A stretch of 64,000 nt of DNA from Negadavirga shengliensis (GCF_042652345.1 NZ_JBHSJJ010000017.1:73090-137089); one strand, 5' to 3'; shown: positions 16,791 through 26,612, counted from the stretch's first letter. The notes: generated by a model not told the origin, from the sequence alone. Program-made: numbers and translations.

Positions 16791-17615
16791 ATGAATATTA
16801 AAGCCATCTGTACGGACATTGACGGGACATTGCTGAACCGGGACCGGCAGATTTCAGACAGGACGATCCAAGCCTTTAAAAGCCTGCCTGCGGGATTTCC
16901 GGTCATCCTTGCCTCCTCACGTATGCCCTCGGCCATGTGGCATTTGTTGGAAGACCTGGGCAGGAACGGCAACTCGCTGGTTTGTTATAACGGCGGATAT
17001 GTGATCGGGCCGGTAAATGGCTCAGGACAGGAGGACATCCTGGATTCCACCACCATATCACCGGATATCTGCGGCAGTATCGTTTCGCTTGCCGCAGGAA
17101 GTAATGTACACATCAGCCTTTATACTGCCGATGAATGGTATGCGCCCAGAATGGATTCCTGGACAGAGAGGGAAGAAAGGATCACCAAAGTGGCTGCCTT
17201 CATTCAACCCAATACGAAGGTGCTGACCTCTTGGAAGGAAAAAAAGAAGGGCGCCCATAAAGTCATGTGTATGGGAGATACGGATGAAATAGATAACCTC
17301 TATAATGCGTTGCAAGGGGAACTGTCTGACCGGCTTCATTTATACAGGTCCAGGGATACCTATATAGAAATAGCTCCGCGGCAGATTTCCAAAGCGTCAG
17401 GCCTTGCCCTCATTTTGGAAAGAAAATATGGCATAGGGATGGATGAGGTGATCGCTTTTGGGGACAATTACAATGACGTGGAACTGCTTCGGCAAGTGGG
17501 CATGGGCGTGGCTGTGGCCAATGCCAGGGAGGAAGTAAAAGCGGTTGCCAAAGAAATTACGGGCAAAAGTACTGAAGACGGGGTGGCCATCACAATAGAG
17601 AAATACCTGCTTTAG
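16791..17615 (+). CDS. Cof-type HAD-IIB family phosphatase
   Basis: The 274-aa cytoplasmic protein shows all HAD motifs: motif I CTDIDGTLL with nucleophile Asp9 and acid Asp11, motif II LASSRMP, motif III Lys in the ISKASGLALIL region (replacing the usual SKG), and motif IV FGDNYNDVELL. The C2B cap lies between motifs II and III. Cof-type enzymes dephosphorylate sugar phosphates, flavin mononucleotide or pyridoxal phosphate; the specificity is not evident. It converges with the DUF2461 gene and the two stop codons overlap by four bases. Confidence 0.88.
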   Translation: MNIKAICTDIDGTLLNRDRQISDRTIQAFKSLPAGFPVILASSRMPSAMWHLLEDLGRNGNSLVCYNGGYVIGPVNGSGQEDILDSTTISPDICGSIVSLAAGSNVHISLYTADEWYAPRMDSWTEREERITKVAAFIQPNTKVLTSWKEKKKGAHKVMCMGDTDEIDNLYNALQGELSDRLHLYRSRDTYIEIAPRQISKASGLALILERKYGIGMDEVIAFGDNYNDVELLRQVGMGVAVANAREEVKAVAKEITGKSTEDGVAITIEKYLL

Positions 17616-18292
17616 AGCAGGCCGCTGCCATCTTCCACTTCTTCCACCGCCCTGTATAAGAAATCCTGGAAAGGTTTCATCATGCCAAAGCTTTGTAGTG
17701 CCAGGTTTACGTAGTTTTCAGAAATCACGTCCTGGTCAGGGATCCTCTTGGTCACGATAAAGCTCTTGTAACGCAGGTAGTGGATATAGGGATGGTCCCC
17801 GTCAAAACCCTTTGGGGATGTCTTGAGTTTTTCCCCTTCTATTTCTCCAAAATAAGATTTGAATGCCGGGTCACTCAATATGCTTTCCAATTCCTTGCCG
17901 GAATAGTTGATTTCCTGCCTTATTTTTTTCAGAACATCCGAAGACGGCATCCATATCCCTCCGGCAATGAAGCTTTCGCCGGGCTGGAGGTGGAGATAAT
18001 ATCCCGGGCCGACTGACTTTTTGCCTCCTGCCGCGAAATAGGCCGCCAGGTTAATCTTATAAGGCATTTTGTTGGCACTGAACCTGATGTCCCTGTTCTG
18101 CCGGAAAATGCAATCTTTCGGTTTTAAATCCGACAAGGCAGGATCCAGCTCAACCAGTTTATTCAGAATGACTTCGACATTTTTTAAAAACCCGCCCCGG
18201 ATAGTGGTAAACCGTTGTTTATGGCTATCCATCCATTCCTTGTTGTTATTGAGAGAAAGCTCGTTCAGGAATTTAAGTAATTGCTGGCTCAT
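17612..18292 (-). CDS. DUF2461 family protein
   Basis: The 226-aa protein begins LLKFLNELSLNNNKEWMDSH, the typical opening of DUF2461 (a TIGR02453-type protein), and continues with IFRQNRDIRFSANKMPYKIN and GPGYYLHLQPGESFIAGG, the two best conserved stretches of that family. There is no signal peptide or membrane helix. The biochemical role of the family is unknown. It overlaps the HAD gene by four bases tail to tail. Confidence 0.85.
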   Translation of the reverse strand: MSQQLLKFLNELSLNNNKEWMDSHKQRFTTIRGGFLKNVEVILNKLVELDPALSDLKPKDCIFRQNRDIRFSANKMPYKINLAAYFAAGGKKSVGPGYYLHLQPGESFIAGGIWMPSSDVLKKIRQEINYSGKELESILSDPAFKSYFGEIEGEKLKTSPKGFDGDHPYIHYLRYKSFIVTKRIPDQDVISENYVNLALQSFGMMKPFQDFLYRAVEEVEDGSGLL

Positions 18293-18401
18293 GAAGTTGA
18301 TGGTTATAGGATGTCAAATGTAACAAATTTACCATTGGACATGACCTGCTTTCCCCTCAATTTTCAGGATTGAAAAGGGTATTTTTTTTGATAAGGATAA
18401 T

Positions 18402-18443
18402 TACGTAAAAATAATTACGTAAATTTTTAAGTAAAAATACGTA
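18402..18443. promoter_or_regulatory. TACGTA palindrome cluster before the nitrate genes
   Basis: TACGTA occurs at 18402-18407, 18416-18421 and 18438-18443. The first two belong to TTACGTAA-N6-TTACGTAA, a perfect inverted repeat that also contains GTA-N8-TAC (18405-18418), the spacing bound by NtcA-type Crp-family nitrogen regulators in cyanobacteria. The cluster lies in an AT-rich region of the 330-base gap before the nitrate operon, about 180 bases before its first gene. It is probably a nitrogen- or nitrate-responsive operator; the regulator is not encoded nearby. The rest of the gap (18293-18622) shows no gene. Confidence 0.55.
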
Positions 18444-18622
18444 ATTTAAATATTTTTAATTACCTTAGTGCCATCATGCGGACCAAGCCCAGAATAACCT
18501 AAAAAAGAGCGAGAAGGAAGGCGGGAAGATGAAAAGGAACAAAATTCAACCTGCTTTTCTTCAGCTTTTTCAAGAAATCCCAAATAACCTCTAATCAGTA
18601 TTCAGTTTTAACCACAAACATT

Positions 18623-19936
18623 ATGTCAGGGATTTTACGTAGAAAAGCTTATCTTATCGGCCTCTTATTGGGATTGGGTGCTGCATCCGCTTCTGCGCAG
18701 TCAGTAACCTTGTCTGCTGAGATCCGTCCCAGAACGGAATTCAGAAACGGTTTTAAATCGCCGATCCAAAGGGGCGAACAACCCGCGGTATTTACGGAAC
18801 AGCGTTCCCGTATTTATTTGGGTTTTAGCCAGGACCGACTCACAGTCCAGTTATCCGCTCAGGATGTGCGGATATGGGGGAATACCAACCAGATTTACAA
18901 AACAGACCCTTCTTTGTTCAACATGTTTGAGGCCTGGGCAAGCTATTCCCTATCTCCTAATATGAACATTAAAATCGGACGCCAGGCATTGGATTATGAC
19001 AATGCCCGGTTTTTGGGCGATCTTGACTGGGCCCAACAGGGAAGAAGCCATGATGCCTTGCTGCTGACTTATGAAGACACCTTGGGGTACAAGGTTCATC
19101 TTGGCACCGGATTTAACCAACAGGTGGCATTTGAACCGGGTAAGTTGAGCGGTAATTACTATGAACTGGAAGGTAATTATAAAGCCATGCAATTTGTCTG
19201 GCTGCATAAGTCCTATGCCTCAAGCCGTATATCCTTTCTGTTTCTCAATGATGGCAGGCAGGATCTGACACTGTCCCAGCCACAGTCCCGGGTTAATTTC
19301 CGGCAGACTTACGGATTTTATGGAGAAAAGAATACCGGGTCTCTGAATTTTACGGGCGAATTATACCATCAGGGAGGAAAAGACCCCTCGGGCAGAACCA
19401 ACTCCGCCTGGTTACTTGCTGGAGCCCTTACCTTAAAGACCAAAAGTATTCCATTGACCCTGGGGGCTGATTACCTTACCGGGACCGCGCCGGGAGCAGC
19501 CACTAACCGGTCATTTGATCCGCTATATGGCACCAATCACAAGTTTTATGGTCTGATGGACCTCTTTTATGTAGGCAGTCCTCATGGGCAATCGGGCCTG
19601 TCTGCCGGTCTGCAGAATTACTATCTCAAATCCAACATTTCCCTGTTCCCCGGTTCCAGCCTGTTGGTCCACCTTCACCATTTCAGCTCTGCGGTAAGCG
19701 TCTATGAGCCTGAAAACACACAAACCAGGATGGGAAGTGACCTGGGACAGGAAATCGATCTGGTATTTGTCTCCAGAATAAGTCCGGAGATTACTTTCAA
19801 TTTGGGGTACTCCCATTTGTTTGCTTCCAGGTCGCTTGCTGCATTAAAAGGTAAAGACAACCTGAGCCCGGTCCAAAACTGGGCCTGGGCCATGATCAGT
19901 TTCCGCCCTTCAATAAACCTGGCCAACCTAAGATAA
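18623..19936 (+). CDS. Alginate-export-family outer membrane porin in the nitrate cluster
   Basis: The 437-aa protein has a signal peptide ending at about residue 25 (SASAQS) and a body of alternating aromatic beta-strands consistent with a barrel of about 18 strands, such as LSAEIRPRTEFRNGF near the start, then RIYLGF and YLSPNMNIKIGRQALDY-type strands, ending FRPSINLANLR. This is the pattern of the alginate-export (AlgE-like) porin family. In Bacteroidota such porins often sit beside nitrate transport genes and probably let nitrate cross the outer membrane; that role is inferred from context. The MFS gene starts 32 bases later. Confidence 0.75.
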   Translation: MSGILRRKAYLIGLLLGLGAASASAQSVTLSAEIRPRTEFRNGFKSPIQRGEQPAVFTEQRSRIYLGFSQDRLTVQLSAQDVRIWGNTNQIYKTDPSLFNMFEAWASYSLSPNMNIKIGRQALDYDNARFLGDLDWAQQGRSHDALLLTYEDTLGYKVHLGTGFNQQVAFEPGKLSGNYYELEGNYKAMQFVWLHKSYASSRISFLFLNDGRQDLTLSQPQSRVNFRQTYGFYGEKNTGSLNFTGELYHQGGKDPSGRTNSAWLLAGALTLKTKSIPLTLGADYLTGTAPGAATNRSFDPLYGTNHKFYGLMDLFYVGSPHGQSGLSAGLQNYYLKSNISLFPGSSLLVHLHHFSSAVSVYEPENTQTRMGSDLGQEIDLVFVSRISPEITFNLGYSHLFASRSLAALKGKDNLSPVQNWAWAMISFRPSINLANLR

Positions 19937-19968
19937 ACCACTATCCTTTAACCTAATCCACAGAAATC

Positions 19969-21330
19969 ATGAACATTCTCAGCAAAAAAGCAACTTCTAT
20001 TAACCTGCTGGATTTCAAATCCAGACCGATGCGGGCATTCCACCTTTCCTGGTTGGCTTTCTTTCTTTGTTTCTTCGGTTGGTTTGGCATAGCGCCCTTG
20101 ATGGCGGTGGTCAGGGAAGAACTGGCCCTGACGAAATCCCAGGTCGGGAATATCATCATCGCTTCTGTAGCCATCACGGTGATTGCGCGGCTATTCATCG
20201 GCTGGTTGGTGGACCGGATCGGTCCCAGGATTACCTATACTTATTTGCTCATCCTGGGAGCCATTCCCGTGATGCTCATCGGACTGAGCAACAGCTATGA
20301 GTCCTTTCTGATCTTCAGGCTGGCCATCGGTGCCATCGGTGCCTCTTTTGTGGTCACCCAATACCATACTTCGGTGATGTTTGCGCCAAACGTAGTGGGA
20401 ACTGCCAATGCCACCTCAGCAGGCTGGGGGAACCTCGGGGGAGGGGTTACCCAAATGGTGATGCCTTTGTTTTTTGCCATGTTCGTCAGTATCGGATTTA
20501 TAGAAACCGCGGCCTGGAGGTATGCCATGGTTATCCCTGGCGTCCTGATGGTTCTTTGTGGGATCGCCTATTATAAATGGACCACCGATTTCCCTGAAGG
20601 AAACAAGGCGGACCTGGATGCCAAATCCTTAAAAAGCAAGCAGAAGAAAAACGGCAGCGGGGCTTTTAAAGAAGCCCTAAAAGACCGCAGGGTGTGGGCT
20701 TTGTTCCTCGTATATGGGGCGTGTTTCGGTGTGGAACTGACCATCAACAACATAGCGGCCATCTATTATCATGATTACTTCAAACTGGATTTAAAAACTG
20801 CCGGTCTTATCGCCGGGCTGTTTGGACTCATGAACATCTTCGCCCGTTCGTTGGGTGGGCTTTTTGGGGACAAAGCCGGCATCAAATGGGGACTAAAAGG
20901 CCGGGTGGGGCTGCTTGGGGGCTTGTTGCTTCTGGAAGGGATAGCCCTCGTGCTCTTTTCCCAGATGGCATTTCTTCCTTTGGCCATCGCCACAATGATC
21001 CTTTTCAGTCTATTTGTTCAGATGTCGGAAGGAGCCACTTACTCTGTGGTGCCTTTTATCAATAAAAAAGCCATAGGGACGATATCCGGAATAGTAGGAG
21101 CGGGCGGGAATGTTGGGGCAGTCATGGCAGGGTTCCTTTTTAAAATGGAATCATTCAGTTACCCTGAAGCGCTGGCGATTTTGGGCATTGCGGTAGCGGT
21201 GACCAGTACCACCACCTTGCTCATCAGGTTTTCTGCAGAAGATGAAAAAATTGCAAAAGTGGAGCTGGAAGCTTCGCTGGAAGAGAAAAAGGCCGGGCTG
21301 CAGCTTCAGCCCGAGTATATAGAAAAATAA
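19969..21330 (+). CDS. narK: Nitrate/nitrite MFS transporter, NarK/NNP family
   Basis: The 453-aa protein has twelve membrane helices. The two glycine-rich nitrate signatures of the NNP family are present: AGWGNLGGGVTQM in helix 5 and GIVGAGGNVGAVMAG in helix 11. The MFS motif WLVDRIGPR lies in the loop between helices 2 and 3. The protein imports nitrate, and may exchange nitrite, across the inner membrane. It stands between the porin and the nitrate reductase with short gaps, fitting an assimilation operon. Confidence 0.9.
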   Translation: MNILSKKATSINLLDFKSRPMRAFHLSWLAFFLCFFGWFGIAPLMAVVREELALTKSQVGNIIIASVAITVIARLFIGWLVDRIGPRITYTYLLILGAIPVMLIGLSNSYESFLIFRLAIGAIGASFVVTQYHTSVMFAPNVVGTANATSAGWGNLGGGVTQMVMPLFFAMFVSIGFIETAAWRYAMVIPGVLMVLCGIAYYKWTTDFPEGNKADLDAKSLKSKQKKNGSGAFKEALKDRRVWALFLVYGACFGVELTINNIAAIYYHDYFKLDLKTAGLIAGLFGLMNIFARSLGGLFGDKAGIKWGLKGRVGLLGGLLLLEGIALVLFSQMAFLPLAIATMILFSLFVQMSEGATYSVVPFINKKAIGTISGIVGAGGNVGAVMAGFLFKMESFSYPEALAILGIAVAVTSTTTLLIRFSAEDEKIAKVELEASLEEKKAGLQLQPEYIEK

Positions 21331-21397
21331 GCATTACCGGCTTGTTTGTAAGGGTAAAGACCCGCCTGTATTTAAAATCTTTAACCTGTTTAAGCAC

Positions 21398-24300
21398 ATG
21401 GCAAAAGCTGAAAGTTACAAAAGCACTTGTTCGTACTGTGGCGTGGGCTGCGGCATTATCGTGAAAAAGGACAAGAAGGGCAAAATAAAAGTGGAGGGGG
21501 ATCCCGATTATCCGGTAAACAGGGGAATGCTTTGTTCCAAAGGGATGAACCTTCACTATGTGGTAGCAGACAAGTCCGACAGGCTGCTTTATCCCAAGAT
21601 GAGATGGGGGAAAAACCACCCGTTGGAAAGGGTGGGCTGGGACATGGCCATGGAGCGTGCCAGTGCCGTTTTCAAAAGTATCATCCATAAATACGGGCCG
21701 GATTCCGTGGCTTTTTATGTATCGGGACAATGTCTGACGGAAGAATATTATCTCGTTAACAAGCTCTGCAAAGGGTACCTAAAAACAAACAACATTGACA
21801 CCAATTCCCGGCTTTGCATGAGTTCGGCTGTAATGGGCTATATCCAGACACTCGGAGAAGATTGTGTGCCGGTGAGTTACGAAGACATAGACCACGCTGA
21901 CTGTTTTCTCGTGGCGGGAGCCAACCCAGCCTGGTGTCATCCTATCTTGTGGAGAAGGATAGAAAAGCAGAAGGAGCGCTATCCCGATACCAAGATCATC
22001 GTGGTGGACCCCAGGGAAACCGATAGCTGCGCCGTAGCAGACCTGCATTTACAGGTGCTGCCCGGTACCGACGAAATGCTGTATCATGCGATTGGCAGGT
22101 GTTTGATCGAACAGGGGGATATCGATTCTGAATTTGTCAGGAACCATACAGATGGCTTCGAAGCATACAGCGAGAAGGTCATGCAGGTTTCGCTGGAGGA
22201 AATGTCGGAGCAATGCGGGGTTCCGGTGGAAGACATTAAAAAAGCTGCGGGATGGATAGGGGAGTCAGGGGGCTTTTTGACCCTATGGGCCATGGGGCTT
22301 AATCAAAGTGCTTCCGGCGTGAACCAGAACCTGGCCCTGATCGCCCTTAATCTGATTACCGGCCAGATCGGCAAACCGGGAGCCGGTCCTTTTTCTTTAA
22401 CGGGCCAGCCCAATGCCATGGGCGGGAGAGAAGTGGGGGGGATGGCAACCCTTCTGGCCGCCCACCGGAAATTGAACAGCGAGGAAGACAGGAAGGAAAT
22501 AGCCGCATATTGGGGAGTGGACGAAATTGCCTCCCGTCCCGGGAAGACGGCCACCCAGCTGTTTGAAGGGATAGAGGCAGGGGAGATCAAGGCGGTATGG
22601 ATCATCTGCACCAATCCTTTGGTAAGCATGCCTGAGGCCACAAAAGTAGAGGAGGCTTTGAAGAAGGCCAGATTCGTTGTGGTACAGGACATTTCCAGCG
22701 CCAACGCCGCGATACCCTATGCCGACTTGGTCCTGCCAGCTGCAGGCTGGGGAGAAAAGGAAGGCACAATGACGAATTCCGAAAGAAGGATCAGTTACCT
22801 CAACCAGTTTATACAAGCGCCTGGAGAAGCGTTGCCCGACGGGGAAATTCTGATGAAATTTGCCAATAAGATGGGCTTTCCGGGTTTTGATTACCGGGAA
22901 TCGGCAGAAATATTTCAGGAACATGCGCAGCTGACGAAGGGAAGTCATATAGATATTTCCCGATTGGATTACGGATATCTGAAGGAAAAAGGAAGCGTTC
23001 AGTGGCCTTTTCTCTCCAAAGAAGAAGGGGGTACGGTGCGGCTATTTACAGACAATACTTTTTATACGCCCAACGGTAGGGCGCAGATCCTAGCAGGCGG
23101 GCCCACCCATGAAAAAGAAAAAACGGGTGAAGACTATCCCCTGATACTCACTACCGGGAGGATCAGGGACCAGTGGCACACCATGACCAGGACAGGCAAA
23201 GTCAACAAGCTCAACAAGCACATTCCTGATCCGTTTCTGGAAATCCATCCCCTGGATGCCCGGAGCCGGGGCATTGAAGATGGCGATACGGTGGTGGTAA
23301 AGGGAAAAAGGGGAGAGGTGAGGGTCCACGCCAAGGTTACCGACAAGATCAGGTCCGGAGTGGTCTTCCTGCCCATGCACTGGGGTAAAATCCTCAATAA
23401 TGATTTTGCCAGAACCAATAACCTTACCGGAAACGCCATCGATCCGGTTTCAAAGCAACCTGATTTCAAATATTCGGCTGTCCAAGCGGCCCTCTATCGA
23501 AAACCCAAGCAAAAAATCGTGGTGGTGGGAGCCGGGGCTGCGGCGTATCGTTTTATCCAGACTTACCGCGAACTGAACAGGGAGGATGAAATACATGTGT
23601 TTTCTAAGGAACAGCATCCGTTTTACAACAGGGTCTTGCTTCCTGACTATGTAAACCGCCACAAGAGCTGGGAAGATTTGAAGAAATTCAAGGATGGGGA
23701 AATGGATAAGCTTGATATTCATCTGTTCACTTCTAACGGGATTTCATCCATTGACCGTCACGCCAAATCCGTCATGGATGAACGTGGGAAAATGCATCAT
23801 TATGACCGGTTGATCCTGGCTACCGGGAGCAGTGCGTTCATCCCGCCTGAGACCCCTATGCACTTGCCGGGGGTGTTTACCATGAGAAACCGTCAAAATG
23901 CCGATGACCTCAAAGCCTATTTGGATTATAAAGGCCATGTGGTGATTGTCGGGGGAGGCTTATTGGGTCTCGAATTGGCCGCTGCTCTCCGGGAGATCAG
24001 TGTGGAGGTGACCATCGTACAGCTGGGCTCCAGGTTGATGGAACGGCAGTTGGACCATATGGGGAGTTCGTTGTTGCGGGAAAAGATTGAAGAGATGGGC
24101 GTGCGCTTGTTGATGAACAACCAAGTGGACAGGATTTCCCTGACAGAGCGGGATAAGGAGCTGTATGTACAGCTCAAAAGCGGTCAGGCACTTACCTGCA
24201 ATGCCATAGTATATGCCATTGGGACCCGGCCCAATGTTGAACTGGGTAAGTCTGCCGGTTTGCAGTGCGGTATAGGCATCAAAGTGAATGACTATCTGCA

Positions 24301-24910
24301 AAGCAGTGATCCTGATATATTTGCCATGGGGGAGATTGCGGAGCACCGGGGGAAATTGAACGGGATCACCGCGGCTGCGGAAGCCCAGGCAGATGTGGCA
24401 GCCCGTTATATGGCGGGAGACCTGCTCAGTAGGTACGGTGGATCCATCCCTATGAATATCCTGAAATTTGCAGACCTAGATCTTTGTTCGCTAGGTATGC
24501 CGGAAGTGCCGCCCAATGCATCCGGTTATGAGGAAATCCTCATGATTGATACTGCGCAGACTTATTATAAAAAATGCATTGTGCATGAGGATAAGTTGGT
24601 GGGTGCCATACTTATGGGCGATAAATCAGAGTTTGCGGAATTCAAAAGCCTCATAGAAGATAAAACGGAGTTGTCGGATAAAAGGCCCGAACTGCTTAGG
24701 GGAAAGAGCCAGAAAGAACCCATAATGGGTGAACTGGTTTGTTCCTGTGCCCAGGTGGGAAAAGGAAACATCGACAAAGCCATAGCGTCGGGATGCAGGG
24801 AGTTTCGGGCTTTATGCCAGCAAACAGGTGCAGGTTTGGGCTGTGGAAGCTGCAAACCTGAAGTAAGGAAGATACTGGATGCACGATCCTTGGCCGAAGT
24901 TCCCGTCTGA
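21398..24910 (+). CDS. nasA: Assimilatory nitrate reductase fused to NirB-like diaphorase and BFD [2Fe-2S] domain
   Basis: The 1170-aa protein has no signal peptide and is cytoplasmic. Residues 1-700 form a molybdopterin oxidoreductase: Cys11, Cys14, Cys18 and Cys46 bind a [4Fe-4S] cluster, and the Mo ligand is probably Cys140 in SRLCMSSAV, as in NapA/NasA. From about residue 705 a second enzyme begins with the dinucleotide motif VVVGAGAAAYRF, followed by an NAD-binding HVVIVGGGLLGLELA and FAMGEIAEH; this is the FAD/NAD half of NirB-type reductases. Residues 1111-1160 are a BFD-like domain with Cys1115, Cys1117, Cys1149 and Cys1152. The fusion joins in one chain the subunits that are separate NasA and NasC-like proteins in other bacteria, so NAD(P)H can feed nitrate reduction directly. 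Confidence 0.92.
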   Translation: MAKAESYKSTCSYCGVGCGIIVKKDKKGKIKVEGDPDYPVNRGMLCSKGMNLHYVVADKSDRLLYPKMRWGKNHPLERVGWDMAMERASAVFKSIIHKYGPDSVAFYVSGQCLTEEYYLVNKLCKGYLKTNNIDTNSRLCMSSAVMGYIQTLGEDCVPVSYEDIDHADCFLVAGANPAWCHPILWRRIEKQKERYPDTKIIVVDPRETDSCAVADLHLQVLPGTDEMLYHAIGRCLIEQGDIDSEFVRNHTDGFEAYSEKVMQVSLEEMSEQCGVPVEDIKKAAGWIGESGGFLTLWAMGLNQSASGVNQNLALIALNLITGQIGKPGAGPFSLTGQPNAMGGREVGGMATLLAAHRKLNSEEDRKEIAAYWGVDEIASRPGKTATQLFEGIEAGEIKAVWIICTNPLVSMPEATKVEEALKKARFVVVQDISSANAAIPYADLVLPAAGWGEKEGTMTNSERRISYLNQFIQAPGEALPDGEILMKFANKMGFPGFDYRESAEIFQEHAQLTKGSHIDISRLDYGYLKEKGSVQWPFLSKEEGGTVRLFTDNTFYTPNGRAQILAGGPTHEKEKTGEDYPLILTTGRIRDQWHTMTRTGKVNKLNKHIPDPFLEIHPLDARSRGIEDGDTVVVKGKRGEVRVHAKVTDKIRSGVVFLPMHWGKILNNDFARTNNLTGNAIDPVSKQPDFKYSAVQAALYRKPKQKIVVVGAGAAAYRFIQTYRELNREDEIHVFSKEQHPFYNRVLLPDYVNRHKSWEDLKKFKDGEMDKLDIHLFTSNGISSIDRHAKSVMDERGKMHHYDRLILATGSSAFIPPETPMHLPGVFTMRNRQNADDLKAYLDYKGHVVIVGGGLLGLELAAALREISVEVTIVQLGSRLMERQLDHMGSSLLREKIEEMGVRLLMNNQVDRISLTERDKELYVQLKSGQALTCNAIVYAIGTRPNVELGKSAGLQCGIGIKVNDYLQSSDPDIFAMGEIAEHRGKLNGITAAAEAQADVAARYMAGDLLSRYGGSIPMNILKFADLDLCSLGMPEVPPNASGYEEILMIDTAQTYYKKCIVHEDKLVGAILMGDKSEFAEFKSLIEDKTELSDKRPELLRGKSQKEPIMGELVCSCAQVGKGNIDKAIASGCREFRALCQQTGAGLGCGSCKPEVRKILDARSLAEVPV

Positions 24911-24972
24911 TTTTTTGGAATAGATGCTGAAATTATGGCCAATTTCGTCAATAATCATTTAATTTTAAGGCG

Positions 24973-26442
24973 ATGAATACGGAGGATATAGCTGTAAAAG
25001 AGAACCGAAACGACAACGACATGATCAAAAAAGCGGACCTGGTGAGGGTGTTTGTCAAAGGAGGGATTATTTCTCCCGGGGATTTTATGAAGACCATTGA
25101 CACAGCACTTCGCTTGGGAACGGATTATATCCACCTTGGTTCACGCCAGGATATCCTTTTTCCGGTAAGGAACAAAAACCTTGAAACGCTGGATGAGACT
25201 TTCAGTGAAATCAGCACACCTTATGATACGGACGGGGAGGCCTATCACAACATTGTCACTTCCTACACCGCTTTGGACGTCATGCCTACGACTCATTGGC
25301 TGGCTTCCCATACTTACCATTATATCCTTGATACATTTGATTACAGACCTAAACTAAAAATCAATATCACAGACCCGGTACAGAGCCTGGTCCCTTTGTT
25401 TACGGGCAACATCAACTTTGTAGCTTCTTCAACAGAAAATTTTTGGTATTTATATATCCGTTTTTCAGAATGGGGAAATAAACCCTGGTGTGCCCCTGAC
25501 CTGATTTATGGCTTTGATCTGGCCAAAGTGGCCCGTAAAATTGAGGAGCTGGAGCCCTTAAAGGCGAATAGAGGGTACGAGGACATCTACAAGGACGTAA
25601 TGGAGGCTTTGCAGCTCAATACACAGCCGGCCGCACATCAGCTGGATTATCCTGAACCCAACACCCTTTATTACGAAGGCATGAACCGTATCGTGGGGGG
25701 TAAATATTGGCTGGGGCTATATTGGAGAAATAACCGCTTCAGCATTGGTTTCCTCAAGGCCCTCTGTCAGTTATGTCTGGATACAGACCTTGGAAAGATA
25801 AGCCTGACGCCGTGGAAATCCATTATTGTAAAAGGGATTGCTGAAAAAGACCGCCTCAGGTGGGAGAAACTTTTGGGAAAATATGGCATCAATATCCGCC
25901 ACAGTTCCCTGGAGTTAAATTGGCATTTACCCGTATTGGATGAAGAGGCATTGGAGCTGAAAAATTACCTCGTGAGGGCTTTGGATAAGGTGGATATTAG
26001 TACTTATGGGCTTTCTTTCTCCATCAAGACCCGGCACATGGTGCTTTTTACCTCTGTGGCCATAGAAAAAAACGCAAGTGGCGGGAAAGACGGGGACAGT
26101 TATAACATAATGTATGCAAGGGATTTTAATCCCAATGGTTTGGATTATATTTACTACGTAAAAGGGGTTTCCAGGGAAGCAGTTCCCCCCTTGCTCATCG
26201 AATTGAGTTATAAATACTATGATCAACTGGATATAAAAAAGGAGGAGAAGGTCCAGAAGGGCAAGGAAGCTGAAGAAAGGAAAATCCACAAATACCAGTG
26301 TACGATGTGCCTCACCGTGTACGATGAAAAGCTGGGGGATCCAGCCTCAGGGGTTTCTCCGGGAACTTCCTTTCTGTCACTGCCTTCAAATTACTGTTGT
26401 CCCATTTGCGAAAGCCCCAAGTCGGCTTTCAAAAGAATATGA
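24973..26442 (+). CDS. Nitrite/sulfite-reductase-fold protein fused to rubredoxin
   Basis: The 489-aa protein opens with a ferredoxin-like half domain (LVRVFVKGGIISPGDFM then DYIHLGSRQDILFPV), as in siroheme nitrite and sulfite reductases, and repeats it later (KISLTPWKSIIVKGI). The C-terminus is a rubredoxin domain with Cys443-x2-Cys446 and Cys476-x2-Cys479. The cysteines that hold siroheme and its [4Fe-4S] cluster are not seen: where reductases read KFKIxFSGC, this protein reads PKLKINITDPVQSLV, and its only other cysteines are at WCAPD and LCQLC. It follows the nitrate reductase by 62 bases and is commonly annotated in Bacteroidota as a rubredoxin-domain protein. It may be an electron carrier or nitrite-handling partner; direct nitrite reduction is uncertain. 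Confidence 0.8.
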   Translation: MNTEDIAVKENRNDNDMIKKADLVRVFVKGGIISPGDFMKTIDTALRLGTDYIHLGSRQDILFPVRNKNLETLDETFSEISTPYDTDGEAYHNIVTSYTALDVMPTTHWLASHTYHYILDTFDYRPKLKINITDPVQSLVPLFTGNINFVASSTENFWYLYIRFSEWGNKPWCAPDLIYGFDLAKVARKIEELEPLKANRGYEDIYKDVMEALQLNTQPAAHQLDYPEPNTLYYEGMNRIVGGKYWLGLYWRNNRFSIGFLKALCQLCLDTDLGKISLTPWKSIIVKGIAEKDRLRWEKLLGKYGINIRHSSLELNWHLPVLDEEALELKNYLVRALDKVDISTYGLSFSIKTRHMVLFTSVAIEKNASGGKDGDSYNIMYARDFNPNGLDYIYYVKGVSREAVPPLLIELSYKYYDQLDIKKEEKVQKGKEAEERKIHKYQCTMCLTVYDEKLGDPASGVSPGTSFLSLPSNYCCPICESPKSAFKRI

Positions 26443-26612
26443 TTGGAGGATATGGGAAGGGGGATTTTGTTGTTTTCGGGTGGTTGTCATTGTTGTCGTG
26501 GTTGTCATGGTCGGGGAGTGGAATTGGATTGCGTCTTAGGTTTTTGCGGAAGTCAAAAGTTTTAGAACCGAACATTTGTCCACTGGTTCCGAATAAAAAA
26601 AACTATAATCAT

